From Anaerofustis butyriciformans (GTDB taxonomy: Bacteria; Bacillota; Clostridia; Eubacteriales; Anaerofustaceae), in the NCBI RefSeq assembly GCF_036289385.1, contig NZ_JAYFFH010000002.1, positions 124,001 through 188,000 on the forward strand: a stretch of 64,000 bases of DNA, written 5' to 3'. The position numbers were made by a program, and so were the translations under genes. This document shows positions 36,893-45,179 of the stretch, piece after piece (the first letter of the stretch is position 1; each line of letters begins with the position of its first letter). Below the pieces are notes generated by a model. It did not search any database. It was given only the letters and a program-made list of their open reading frames with translations, and had not been told where the DNA came from.

Positions 36893-37563
36893 TATTCTTC
36901 CTTTAAAACATATCCTATATTTCTTTTTGTATGAATAAGTTTCTTTTCATACCCGGTATCCATTTTTTTTCTCAAATATCTTATATATACATCAACCATA
37001 TTTGAAGCACCTTCATACTCATAATTCCAAACGTTTTGCTCAATTTGTTCTCTTGATAAAATCATTCCTTTGTTTTTTATAAGAAATACAAGTATTCCAT
37101 ATTCTCTTGAAGAAAGTTCAATCTCTTTTCCTGCTCTTTTTACTGTTTTACTGTTACAATCCACTTCTAAATCTGCCACTTTATATACATTGGTTTTGTT
37201 TTTTGTATTTCTTCTGGTTACTGCATAAATTCTTGCAATAAGTTCGGAAAAAGAAAAAGGTTTTACCATATAATCATCTGCCCCAAGATTAAGCCCCGTT
37301 ACTATGTCTTCGGTAGAATCCATCGCGGTTAGTGCTATTATATAAGTTTCAATTCCTTTATCTCTTATTCTTCTTATAACATCAAAACCGTTAATTTTCG
37401 GTATCATAATATCCAAAATCACAACATCATAATCGGTATTTTCAATATAATAAACAGCATCCTCGCCGTCAAAACAACTGTCAACACTGTATTTTTCCGC
37501 TTTTAACCTTTTAACTATTAAATTATTAAGGTTTTTTTCATCTTCAACAACAAGAATTCTCAT
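36892..37563 (-). CDS. OmpR-family response regulator
   Basis: The 223-residue protein has a receiver with acidic ED at 7-8, phosphoacceptor Asp51 (VVILDIMIPKING) and Lys in MVKPFS, followed by an OmpR-type winged helix (about 125-223, ending HTKRNIGYVLKEE). It is first in the operon with the HAMP kinase and the secreted repeat protein. GAAAGGAGAAAATT precedes the ATG. Confidence 0.95.
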   Translation of the reverse strand: MRILVVEDEKNLNNLIVKRLKAEKYSVDSCFDGEDAVYYIENTDYDVVILDIMIPKINGFDVIRRIRDKGIETYIIALTAMDSTEDIVTGLNLGADDYMVKPFSFSELIARIYAVTRRNTKNKTNVYKVADLEVDCNSKTVKRAGKEIELSSREYGILVFLIKNKGMILSREQIEQNVWNYEYEGASNMVDVYIRYLRKKMDTGYEKKLIHTKRNIGYVLKEE

Positions 37564-37624
37564 AATTTTCTCCTTTCTTTTTTATTATTTATGCTACTTT
37601 TTTAAAATTAAAGTCAGATTAAAA

Positions 37625-38272
37625 TTAAAAATATTTGCTTGCTTCTTTAATGCTTAGATTTGCCATTTTATCTTTGTATTTATTGATAAAGTTACTTACC
37701 CATTCCTTATTAGTCTTTGAATAATCTCTCAAAGCCCATCCTATTGCTTTGTTTATAAAAAACTCATTATTTTCAAGATTGTTTACTATTATTGTTTCCA
37801 AAAGCTCGGTATTTGTCTTTTCTTTCCTTAAAAGCTGATGAATTATGCTTACTCTTCTGAGCCATATATTTTCATCCTTACTCCATTTGATGATAATTTC
37901 GTTTATGCTCGTATCTTTTAATGCCATGTCTCCTATTAGTCTGTCAATCATGTCGCTTGTATCCCACCAGGATTTTGTAATTATGAGATTTTTTATAAAA
38001 GGAATGTCTTCTTTTGTTAAAAATTTTTTCTTGTTTATCAAATAATCTATGGATAGATATTGAAATTCTCTGTGAGCATCTTCGTAACACTTGTTTACAA
38101 AATCATAGTCAATATATTCCTGACTTTTTATTTCCTTAAAATAAATCTTTTCTATTTTTTTCAATTCACTTCTGGGAATACCTAGAAAGTCAAATTTATT
38201 TTTCATATACTTAGCCATTTTAACGGAATTTTCTTCATTCCTTTTTTCGTATAAAACTTTAAAAATATCCAT
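37625..38272 (-). CDS. AlkD-like DNA alkylation repair protein
   Basis: The 215-residue protein is built of HEAT-like helical repeats of the DNA alkylation repair (DNA_alkylation/AlkD) family, glycosylases that release N3- and N7-alkylpurines. Marks are GIPRSELKKI, the ITKSWWDTSDMID segment with the key Trp-Trp-Asp, and FINKAIGWALRDYSK near 175. AAGGAG precedes the ATG. It lies 60 bp upstream of the response regulator gene on the same strand, but the relation is unclear. This window has two other alkylation repair genes (ogt, tag). Confidence 0.9.
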   Translation of the reverse strand: MDIFKVLYEKRNEENSVKMAKYMKNKFDFLGIPRSELKKIEKIYFKEIKSQEYIDYDFVNKCYEDAHREFQYLSIDYLINKKKFLTKEDIPFIKNLIITKSWWDTSDMIDRLIGDMALKDTSINEIIIKWSKDENIWLRRVSIIHQLLRKEKTNTELLETIIVNNLENNEFFINKAIGWALRDYSKTNKEWVSNFINKYKDKMANLSIKEASKYF

Positions 38273-38408
38273 GATTTTCTCCTTAAATATTTATATAACA
38301 ATATTAACACATAAATAAAAACATGAAACATTATATTAAATTATTAAATTGAAATAAGAAATAAATTAATGTAGAATATTAAGCGCATAATAAAGAAAGG
38401 CGTTAAAA

Positions 38409-39281
38409 ATGGAAAAAAATAAAAAATTAGGACATCTTCTTGCAATATTTACAATAATGATATGGTCGACAACTTTTGTATCAACTAAAATACTTTTACA
38501 AACTTTTACCCCTATGGAAATTTTATTTTATAGATTTACTTTAGGGTTTTTGTTTTTATTTCTTATGTATCCAAAAAGACTTAAACTTAAGGATAGAAAA
38601 GAAGAAATATATTTTATCTTTGCGGGACTTACGGGAGTAAGCTTATATTATCTTTTGGAAAACATGGCCCTTACTTATTCCAATGCTTCAAACATAGGTG
38701 TTCTTGTTTCCATAGCTCCGTTTTTTACGGGAATGCTTTCTTGGATTATATTAAAAGAAAAAATAAATAAAAACTTTTTTTACGGTTTTATTATAGCAAT
38801 GACCGGAATTATTTTAATAAGCATTAAAGATATGAGCGGAGTAAAAGTATATCCTATAGGAGATATACTTGCTATTATTGCAGCTTTAATATGGGCTTTT
38901 TACTCTCTTTTAAGCAGAAAAATATCAACTTTTGGATACAATATGATTGCTTCAACCAGAAGAATGTTTTTTTACGGGCTGATATTTATGATATTAATGC
39001 TTCCGTTTTTTGATTTCACCTTTGATTTAACGTTATTTAATTCTAAAGTATTAATATTTAATATTTTATTTTTAGGACTTTGTGCCTGTGCACTTTGCTT
39101 TGTAACTTGGAATATATCAATAAAAATCTTAGGTACGGTAAAAACCAGTGCTTACATTTATATAACACCAGTAATAACAATTATTGCCTCGTTTATAATA
39201 TTAAAAGAACCTATAACCCCTGTTATGATTATAGGAACAACACTGGTTTTATCGGGACTGTTTTTAAGCGAGAAAAAATAA
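38409..39281 (+). CDS. EamA-family (DMT) transporter
   Basis: The 290-residue protein has ten predicted helices in two EamA repeats (about 8-138 and 150-288). The N-terminal LAIFTIMIWSTTFVSTKILL and the tail LVLSGLFLSEKK are characteristic. The DMT superfamily exports amino acids and other metabolites; the substrate is not deducible. AAAGGCG precedes the ATG. It is monocistronic and convergent to spoVT. Confidence 0.9.
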   Translation: MEKNKKLGHLLAIFTIMIWSTTFVSTKILLQTFTPMEILFYRFTLGFLFLFLMYPKRLKLKDRKEEIYFIFAGLTGVSLYYLLENMALTYSNASNIGVLVSIAPFFTGMLSWIILKEKINKNFFYGFIIAMTGIILISIKDMSGVKVYPIGDILAIIAALIWAFYSLLSRKISTFGYNMIASTRRMFFYGLIFMILMLPFFDFTFDLTLFNSKVLIFNILFLGLCACALCFVTWNISIKILGTVKTSAYIYITPVITIIASFIILKEPITPVMIIGTTLVLSGLFLSEKK

Positions 39282-39309
39282 AAAAAGAACACAAACTGTG
39301 TTCTTTTTT
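39281..39309. terminator. Bidirectional terminator between the EamA gene and spoVT
   Basis: AAAAAAGAACACA / TGTGTTCTTTTTT with a short loop. Confidence 0.85.
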
Positions 39310-39844
39310 ATTGCTCCATTTGTTTTCCTAAAAATATTGAACCTGTTTTTGCAAGCAGACTTGCCTGTTCAACGGAAATATTTTTGTCTTTACTTAAAAG
39401 TACTATGGCTCCTATTGGATCTCCGTTTGCAACAATAGGGGAGATAACTTCATATTTATGTTCGTTTTTTTTGTCCTTTACTATATCCACTTCTCCGTTT
39501 AAAGAAGTAACAAGCTGTCTTTTTGAAATTATCTTATCTAAATCTTTGCTTATTTTTTTATCCATAAGCTCTTTTTTGTCTCCCGTTGAAGCTGCAACTA
39601 TATTTTCTCTGTCACAAATTACGCTTGTTATTTTTGCACTTAAAAATAGACTGTCTACATATTCCTGAGCAAAGCTTGAGAGTTCTCCTACCATGGAATA
39701 TTTTTTTAATATTACTTCTCCGCTGTTATCTGTATATATTTCCAAAGGATCTCCTTCTCTTATTCTTAAAGTTCTTCTTATTTCTTTCGGTATTACAACT
39801 CTACCCAAATCGTCAATTCTTCTTACAATACCTGTCGCTTTCAT
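39308..39844 (-). CDS. spoVT: Stage V sporulation regulator SpoVT (AbrB-type N-terminus)
   Basis: The 178-residue protein starts with an AbrB/SpoVT swapped-hairpin DNA-binding domain (MKATGIVRRIDDLGRVVIPK, IRRTLRIREGDPLEIY) in residues 1-50. A GAF-like domain (about 56-178) follows, ending in SIFLGKQMEQ. Domain plan and length match SpoVT, the forespore regulator of late sporulation genes, rather than the shorter AbrB. It supports a spore-forming lineage, though non-sporulating relatives keep it as well. AAAGGAGATAG precedes the ATG. Confidence 0.95.
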   Translation of the reverse strand: MKATGIVRRIDDLGRVVIPKEIRRTLRIREGDPLEIYTDNSGEVILKKYSMVGELSSFAQEYVDSLFLSAKITSVICDRENIVAASTGDKKELMDKKISKDLDKIISKRQLVTSLNGEVDIVKDKKNEHKYEVISPIVANGDPIGAIVLLSKDKNISVEQASLLAKTGSIFLGKQMEQ

Positions 39845-39937
39845 TACTATCTCCTTTATAATATTTTCATATATATTTTTTCTAATTTTAGAAATTTTAT
39901 ACTTTTTATCCTTAATTAAACATAAAATAATATATAC

Positions 39938-40015
39938 ATATCAAAAAAATTTGATATATATATTGACAGTTTATAAAAAAATTATATTATACTCATATCA
40001 AAATATTTTGATATG
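39938..40015 (+). promoter_or_regulatory. arsR promoter with two ArsR-type palindromes
   Basis: ATATCAAA..TTTGATAT occurs at 39938-39957. A longer perfect palindrome, CATATCAAAAT..ATTTTGATATG, occurs at 39994-40015, just before the arsR ribosome binding site. Between them is TTGACA at 39963-39968 with TATTAT about 16 bases on. The sites bracket the promoter. Confidence 0.75.
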
Positions 40016-40025
40016 AGGTAATAAT

Positions 40026-40328
40026 ATGGAAGACTATTCAAAAGATATAAAAATTTTTAAAGCATTATGCGATGAAAAAAGATTAAAAATAATAGATTTA
40101 TTAAAAAGCGGAGAGAAATGTGCTTGTGTTTTAATAGATAAAATGGATATAGGGCAGTCTTCTCTTTCATATCATATGAAAATATTATGTGAATCAGGCA
40201 TTGTTCAAAGCAGACAAGATGGTAAATGGACACATTATAAATTAAGCAAATCCGGAAGCGAACATGCAATAAAAAGACTTAGAGAAATAACAATGGAAAA
40301 TGAAAACACTACGAATTGCTGTAAATAG
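40026..40328 (+). CDS. ArsR-family metalloregulator
   Basis: The 100-residue protein is an ArsR/SmtB winged helix. The recognition helix is QSSLSYHMKILCESGIV, and the wing is QDGKWTHYKL. The thiols of a metalloid site are likely at Cys32 and Cys34 (EKCACVL), with further Cys at 15 and at the end (NCCK). It heads a set with a permease and a thioredoxin-like protein. Three copies of one palindrome, two before it and one before the permease, mark its operators. Ligand is probably a thiophilic metalloid such as As(III) (inference). Confidence 0.92.
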   Translation: MEDYSKDIKIFKALCDEKRLKIIDLLKSGEKCACVLIDKMDIGQSSLSYHMKILCESGIVQSRQDGKWTHYKLSKSGSEHAIKRLREITMENENTTNCCK

Positions 40329-40359
40329 TCATCTAAAAGATGACTTTTATTTTAAGCAA

Positions 40360-40381
40360 CATATCAAAATTTTTTGATATG
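40360..40381 (+). promoter_or_regulatory. Third ArsR palindrome, before the permease gene
   Basis: CATATCAAAAT / TTTTTGATATG repeats the operator of the arsR promoter, 23 bases before the permease ATG. A small hairpin (GTCATCT / AGATGAC, 40328-40343) lies between arsR and this site and may attenuate readthrough. Confidence 0.7.
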
Positions 40382-40403
40382 AAAAATTATAAGGAGAATT
40401 AAT

Positions 40404-41411
40404 ATGATTCAGTCAGTATTATTATTTATTCAAAATCAAATTCTTTCAATGAAATGGTTAAATACATTAATAGGAAATTTTCTTACTCTTTTGGGAATTG
40501 ATTTAAATGGAAGAATGGGTGGAAGCCTTCAGTTTTTTATTTATGATGTTATAAAAATAACTATACTACTTTGTACTTTAATTTTTATTATTTCATACAT
40601 TCAAAGCTATTTCCCACCTGAAAGAAGTAAAAAAATACTCGGAAAATTTAAGGGAATAAGAGCAAATATAATTTCTGCCTTACTTGGAACCGTTACTCCT
40701 TTCTGCTCATGCTCTTCAATACCTTTATTTATGGTCTTTACATCAGCAGGACTTCCCCTTGGAGTTACATTTTCTTTTTTAATATCATCTCCAATGGTAG
40801 ACCTTGGAAGTTTGGTTTTGCTTATGAGCATTTTCGGTTATAAAGTTGCAATTTTTTATGTAATTATAGGGCTTATTCTTGCAGTTATTGGAGGAAGCAT
40901 AATTGAAAAAATGCACATGGAAGAATACGTTGAAGATTTTATTAAAAATGCAAAAAGCATAAACGTAAAAATTCCGGATCGCTCGAAAAAACAAAGAATG
41001 ATATTTGCAAAAAATCAAATGACATCTACATTTAAGAAAGTATTTCCTTATATATTAATAGGTGTTGGAATAGGGGCAATAACTCATAACTGGATACCTG
41101 AAGATATAATAACCGGCATACTTGGAAGCGACAATCCTTTTGGTGTAATTCTTGCAACTTTGGTAGGAGTACCTATGTATGCAGATATATTCGGAACAAT
41201 TCCAATAGCAGAAGCACTTTTATCAAAAGGAGCACTTCTTGGAACAATTCTTTCTTTTATGATGGCAGTTACAACACTAAGCCTACCTTCAATAATAATG
41301 CTTAAAAAAGCCGTTAAGCCAAAACTTCTTATATTGTTTATATCAATTTGTACTTTTGGAATTATTTTAATAGGCTATATATTTAACTATATGCAAGGAT
41401 TTTTAATATAA
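40404..41411 (+). CDS. ArsP/DUF318-family permease
   Basis: The 335-residue protein has eight or more hydrophobic segments and belongs to the PF03773 permeases. The marker TPFCSCSSIPLF has Cys101 and Cys103, and LISSPMVDLGSLVLL follows. In the second half GVPMYADIFGTIPIAEALL mirrors it. ArsP members export trivalent organoarsenicals; others are of unknown substrate. The ArsR operator before it and the thiol protein behind it support a metalloid efflux role. AAGGAG precedes the ATG. Confidence 0.88.
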   Translation: MIQSVLLFIQNQILSMKWLNTLIGNFLTLLGIDLNGRMGGSLQFFIYDVIKITILLCTLIFIISYIQSYFPPERSKKILGKFKGIRANIISALLGTVTPFCSCSSIPLFMVFTSAGLPLGVTFSFLISSPMVDLGSLVLLMSIFGYKVAIFYVIIGLILAVIGGSIIEKMHMEEYVEDFIKNAKSINVKIPDRSKKQRMIFAKNQMTSTFKKVFPYILIGVGIGAITHNWIPEDIITGILGSDNPFGVILATLVGVPMYADIFGTIPIAEALLSKGALLGTILSFMMAVTTLSLPSIIMLKKAVKPKLLILFISICTFGIILIGYIFNYMQGFLI

Positions 41412-41429
41412 AAAATAAAGGAGAGAAAA

Positions 41430-41747
41430 ATGAAAATATTAAAAAAATCATGTGGATGCAGTACTTGTAAATGTGAAAATAATGACAATAATGAAAATAA
41501 AACAAATGGGCAAATTAAAATATTAGGATCTGGATGTAAGAACTGTATTAATCTTGAAAATAATGTTTTAAAAGCTTTAGAAGAACTTAACATAAATATG
41601 AATGTTGTACATGTTAAAGACTTTGTTGAAATTTCAAATTATGGCGTAATGTCTACACCTGCCCTTGTTATAAATGAACAAGTTGTATCACAAGGAAAAG
41701 TATTATCAAAAAAAGAAGTAGAAGATATTTTAAAAGAAATAATATAA
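41430..41747 (+). CDS. Thioredoxin-like small redox protein with N-terminal Cys cluster
   Basis: The 105-residue protein has a glutaredoxin-like fold of the 'redox-active disulfide protein 2' (TM0996/MTH895) type from residue 28 on. Its CxxC site is GSGCKNC (Cys36, Cys39), with cis-Pro in MSTPALVINE. The first 15 residues hold a compact Cys cluster, CGCSTCKC, likely to bind a metal ion. It lies 18 bp after the ArsP-like permease. A job in handing over or reducing the permease substrate is inference. Confidence 0.88.
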   Translation: MKILKKSCGCSTCKCENNDNNENKTNGQIKILGSGCKNCINLENNVLKALEELNINMNVVHVKDFVEISNYGVMSTPALVINEQVVSQGKVLSKKEVEDILKEII

Positions 41748-41805
41748 AAAGAAATAATTTTAAACAGTAAAATATTATTATAAAAATATAATAATCAATC
41801 ATATA

Positions 41806-41835
41806 AAAAAGAAAGACATAAAAGTCTTTCTTTTT
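41806..41835. terminator. Bidirectional terminator
   Basis: AAAAAGAAAGAC / GTCTTTCTTTTT between the thioredoxin-like gene and the convergent MATE gene. Confidence 0.85.
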
Positions 41836-43219
41836 AATTTGTACTAAGTTTAATTTCCTTATTCTTTATTATTTTTAATTCTTTAGATACAACTGCAGTT
41901 GTTGTTATGAATGCAATAAAATCCGCAACGGGAGCAGCAAAAAGTATACCGTTAAGTTCAAAGAATAAAGGAAGAATTATTATTAAAGGAATAAGGAATA
42001 TTACCTGTCTTGTCATTGATAATATAAGCCCTTTTATAGGTTTTCCGATAGCAGCAAAGAAATTTGATGAGATAAGCTGAACACCATTTAATACAACCAT
42101 AAATAAAAATGTTCTCATAAACTTAACCGCAAATTCATAGTAAAGGGCATCTCCCGAACCGAATATTGAAATAATTTGATTTGGGAAAAATTGAAAGGTT
42201 ATAAAACCTATAAAAGATACTACAAGATTACAAAGTATTGCAAGTTTATAAACGCTTATTACTCTGTCATATTTTTCTGCCCCATAATTAAAACCTACTA
42301 TAGGCTGAGTTCCTTGAGAAATTCCTATGATTACTGCAAGTAAAATTGCATTTGTTTTCATTACTATCCCGCAGGCAGCAAGAGGAATTTCCATTCCATA
42401 TATTGATCTCGCACCGTAAAATGTAAGGGAATTATTTAAAACTATTTGTACAAAAGTAATCGCCACTTGGTTTAAACTGTTACTCATACCAAGAGAAGCA
42501 ATTTTAACGCATTCTTTAAAATGAAGCCCAAAACAATCTCTTGTTAAATGTACGTGCTTGAAATTTTTTATATATAATATTGCCATAACAAAAGAAAATA
42601 CTTGACCTATTACTGTAGCAATTGCCGCACCTGCAACTCCCATATTAAATACAAAAATGAATATAGGGTCTAAAATTGTGTTTACAATAGCACCTACAAG
42701 CATACACATCATTGAATATTTAGGACTTCCGTCTGCTCTTGCAAGATTGCTCATACCGTTTATTACAACAAGAAGCGGCATACCAAGAGCAGTTATTCTT
42801 GTATAAGATATGGCATAAGGCATTACTTGTGTTGTAGCACCAAAAGCTTTAAGCAAAATAACTAAAAATATTTCAATTAAAAATGCATAAAGTATACCGA
42901 AAACAAACATCATTGAAATTGCACTACCAACAACTTTTGCGGCCTTTTCTTTTTCTCCCGCACCAAGACGAAGAGAAAATCTTGAAGCTCCTCCGACTCC
43001 TATTAAAAGAGCTATTGCAAGACAAATAGTTGTTAAAGGATATGCAACGTTCGTTGCGGCATTACCCAGATAACCAACACCTTGACCTATGAAAATTTGG
43101 TCAACAATGTTATAAAGAGAACTAACAATCATCGCTATTATACTTGGAATTGCAAAACCTTTTAAGAGTTTTGGAATTTTTTCATACCCAAGAGGATTAG
43201 CGGTATTGATACTTTCCAT
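41834..43219 (-). CDS. MATE-family efflux transporter
   Basis: The start at 43219 has GGAGGTG upstream; the longer frame to 43273 would be out of place for the family. The 461-residue protein has twelve helices and the MATE layout. PSIIAMIVSSLYNIVDQIFIGQ in helix 1, and LGNAATNVAYPLTTI after it, mark the VmrA/MepA branch. Such pumps export cationic drugs using sodium or protons. It is monocistronic. Another MATE pump occurs at 52.2 kb, which differs in sequence. Confidence 0.92.
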   Translation of the reverse strand: MESINTANPLGYEKIPKLLKGFAIPSIIAMIVSSLYNIVDQIFIGQGVGYLGNAATNVAYPLTTICLAIALLIGVGGASRFSLRLGAGEKEKAAKVVGSAISMMFVFGILYAFLIEIFLVILLKAFGATTQVMPYAISYTRITALGMPLLVVINGMSNLARADGSPKYSMMCMLVGAIVNTILDPIFIFVFNMGVAGAAIATVIGQVFSFVMAILYIKNFKHVHLTRDCFGLHFKECVKIASLGMSNSLNQVAITFVQIVLNNSLTFYGARSIYGMEIPLAACGIVMKTNAILLAVIIGISQGTQPIVGFNYGAEKYDRVISVYKLAILCNLVVSFIGFITFQFFPNQIISIFGSGDALYYEFAVKFMRTFLFMVVLNGVQLISSNFFAAIGKPIKGLILSMTRQVIFLIPLIIILPLFFELNGILFAAPVADFIAFITTTAVVSKELKIIKNKEIKLSTN

Positions 43220-43461
43220 ATCACACCTCCAAATGAAAATAACAATAAAACAAATAACTTTCTTATTTGCCAAAATATATAGAAAAATAAGTAAAAAATA
43301 AAAATTTATTGTAATATCACAAGATTATACCAAAATTAGTTTTTTAATACAATATAATAATAATAAAATATTTATTTTTTAAATTTTATTATTTTAAAAT
43401 TATACCTGTAAATATGTTATTATATAGGTGTTAAATTTATAAAAATAAAGGTGGTGTCTTT

Positions 43462-43524
43462 TTGTTAGCGGTAATGTAATATATTTGTATATTTAATAAA
43501 GATAACTTTGTTATCTTTATTTTA
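43462..43524 (+). promoter_or_regulatory. Probable leader peptide and transcription attenuator before the GNAT gene
   Basis: AAAGGTGGTG (43447-43456) is placed as a ribosome binding site for a six-codon frame, TTG TTA GCG GTA ATG TAA at 43462-43479, encoding MLAVM. An overlapping frame GTG TCT TTT TGT TAG (43454-43468) is also possible. Then AATAAAGATAAC / GTTATCTTTATT (43495-43521) with a 3-base loop and T residues makes a terminator 55 bases before the next gene. Short leader plus terminator is the plan of ribosome-mediated attenuation. The rest of 43220-43575 shows nothing further. Confidence 0.5.
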
Positions 43525-43575
43525 GTGTCCTTTATTAGTATCAATTTTTAAATTAAATATAAAAGGAGAACAAAT

Positions 43576-44217
43576 ATGAATAAAGATTATATTATTAGAA
43601 AAGAAACCAAAGAAGATTATAAAAATACTGAATTTTTAACAAGGGAAGCATTTTTTAATGTTTATACAAAAGGATGTGTAGAACATTATGTACTACATAA
43701 ACTTCATAAAAACGATGATTATATTAAAGATCTTTCTTTTGTAGTGCAAAAAGATGAACAATTAATAGGGCATATAGGATATTCAAATGCTAAATTAATA
43801 AAAGAAAACAAATTTAAAGATGTACTTACTTTTGGTCCTGTTAGCATAATACCTGAATATAAAAACAAAGGAATAGGTAGTGATTTAATAAATTATTCAA
43901 TAAAAAAAGCAAAAGAAATGGGATATAAAGCAATTATAATATATGGAAATCCTCTTTTATACCATAGGTTCGGTTTTACACTTGCTTTAAAATTCGATAT
44001 AAAAACCGAAGACGGTAAAAACGACGTTCCTCTTTTGGCTTTAGAACTTGAAAAAGATTATCTTAGTGATGTAAAAGATTTTAGATTTGTTGAAAGTGAA
44101 GATTTTAATATAAACGAAAATGACTTTATAGAATTTGAAAAAAATTTCCCTTACAAAGAGAAAAAAGAAACTTATTCTCAAAAAGAATTTGAAATACTAA
44201 GCAGTTTAATGTGGTAA
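43576..44217 (+). CDS. GNAT-family N-acetyltransferase
   Basis: The 213-residue protein has the GNAT core. The pyrophosphate-binding loop is IPEYKNKGIGSDLINYSIKK near 95-114, followed by GYKAIIIYGNPLLYHRFGF. The last 80 residues are an acidic extension. This resembles the YhbS-like branch of predicted acetyltransferases; substrate unknown. An AAAGGAG site precedes the ATG. A leader peptide/terminator sits upstream, and an AEC permease follows 15 bp later in the same operon. Confidence 0.88.
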   Translation: MNKDYIIRKETKEDYKNTEFLTREAFFNVYTKGCVEHYVLHKLHKNDDYIKDLSFVVQKDEQLIGHIGYSNAKLIKENKFKDVLTFGPVSIIPEYKNKGIGSDLINYSIKKAKEMGYKAIIIYGNPLLYHRFGFTLALKFDIKTEDGKNDVPLLALELEKDYLSDVKDFRFVESEDFNINENDFIEFEKNFPYKEKKETYSQKEFEILSSLMW

Positions 44218-44232
44218 AAAGAAAGGAGCATA

Positions 44233-45153
44233 ATGGATTTAAGCAATATTATAACACAAATGATTGTTTTGTTTTTGGTAATGACTTTAGGATATATCTT
44301 AGAAAAAATAGGGTATATGGATAAACATGTATCAAGTAAGTTAAATATACTGATTTTAAATGTAACAACCCCGTGTTTGATTCTATCATCCGTAACAACT
44401 GGCGAAATATCATATAATAAAAGCACTGTTTTTCTTATTTTACTTATTGCTTTTTTAATGTATTTAATACTTCCTTTTATAGCAATATTATTAAATAAAA
44501 TATTAAAAATAGAAAAAGAAAATTTTGGACTTTATATGTTTATGACAATATTTTCTAATATTGGATTTATGGGATATCCTGTAACAAAAACAATATTCGG
44601 AGAAAGTGCCGTATTTCTATGTAGCCTTTTTAATATGGTATTCGGCATATTTGTTTACAGCCTCGGAATTTATCTATTTAATATGGATAGTAAAGAAAAA
44701 ACAAAATTTGATTTCAAAAAAGTCATAAACCCGGGAATGATATCAAGCGTTCTTGCAATAATTATTTTTATATTTTCTATAAATATTCCATCTTTCTTAA
44801 GCTCAACTTTTGAAATGGTAGGGAGTATAACAAGTCCTCTTGCAATGATTTTAATAGGCTGTTCATTAGCAAGAATTCCTGTAAAAGAAATATTTAACGA
44901 ATATAAATTATATCCTTATACAATAATAAAACAAGTATTAATTCCATTAGCTTCAATGTTTATTTTAAAACATGTTATTACAAATCCATTAATTTTAGGA
45001 CTTACCATAATAGTAATGGCAATGCCTGTTGGAAACATAACCGTAATGTTTGCAGGTAAATATGAAGGAAACGCTGCTCTTGCATCAAAAGGAGTATTTA
45101 TAACAACTATATGCTCCTTTATTACAATTCCGATTCTTTGCTACATATTATAA
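44233..45153 (+). CDS. AEC-family permease
   Basis: The 306-residue protein has about ten hydrophobic helices and the AEC pattern: VLFLVMTLGYILEKIGYMDKH, TTPCLILSSV, FSNIGFMGYPV, and MAMPVGNITVMFAGKYEGN. It is related in plan to the AEC gene at 20.7 kb but is clearly different. Substrate is likely an organic acid or amino acid. It follows the GNAT gene by 15 bp with AAAGGAG before the ATG, so the pair is cotranscribed and possibly controlled by the attenuator. Confidence 0.88.
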   Translation: MDLSNIITQMIVLFLVMTLGYILEKIGYMDKHVSSKLNILILNVTTPCLILSSVTTGEISYNKSTVFLILLIAFLMYLILPFIAILLNKILKIEKENFGLYMFMTIFSNIGFMGYPVTKTIFGESAVFLCSLFNMVFGIFVYSLGIYLFNMDSKEKTKFDFKKVINPGMISSVLAIIIFIFSINIPSFLSSTFEMVGSITSPLAMILIGCSLARIPVKEIFNEYKLYPYTIIKQVLIPLASMFILKHVITNPLILGLTIIVMAMPVGNITVMFAGKYEGNAALASKGVFITTICSFITIPILCYIL

Positions 45154-45179
45154 AAGACCGAGAAATCTCGGTCTTTTTT
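45152..45179. terminator. Bidirectional terminator before murC
   Basis: AAAAGACCGAGA / TCTCGGTCTTTT, shared by the AEC gene and convergent murC. Confidence 0.85.

Noticed and set aside
39384..40016. + strand frames opposite spoVT
   Set aside because: They are shadows of spoVT and its upstream region; the palindromes and promoter of arsR occupy the end of this stretch.
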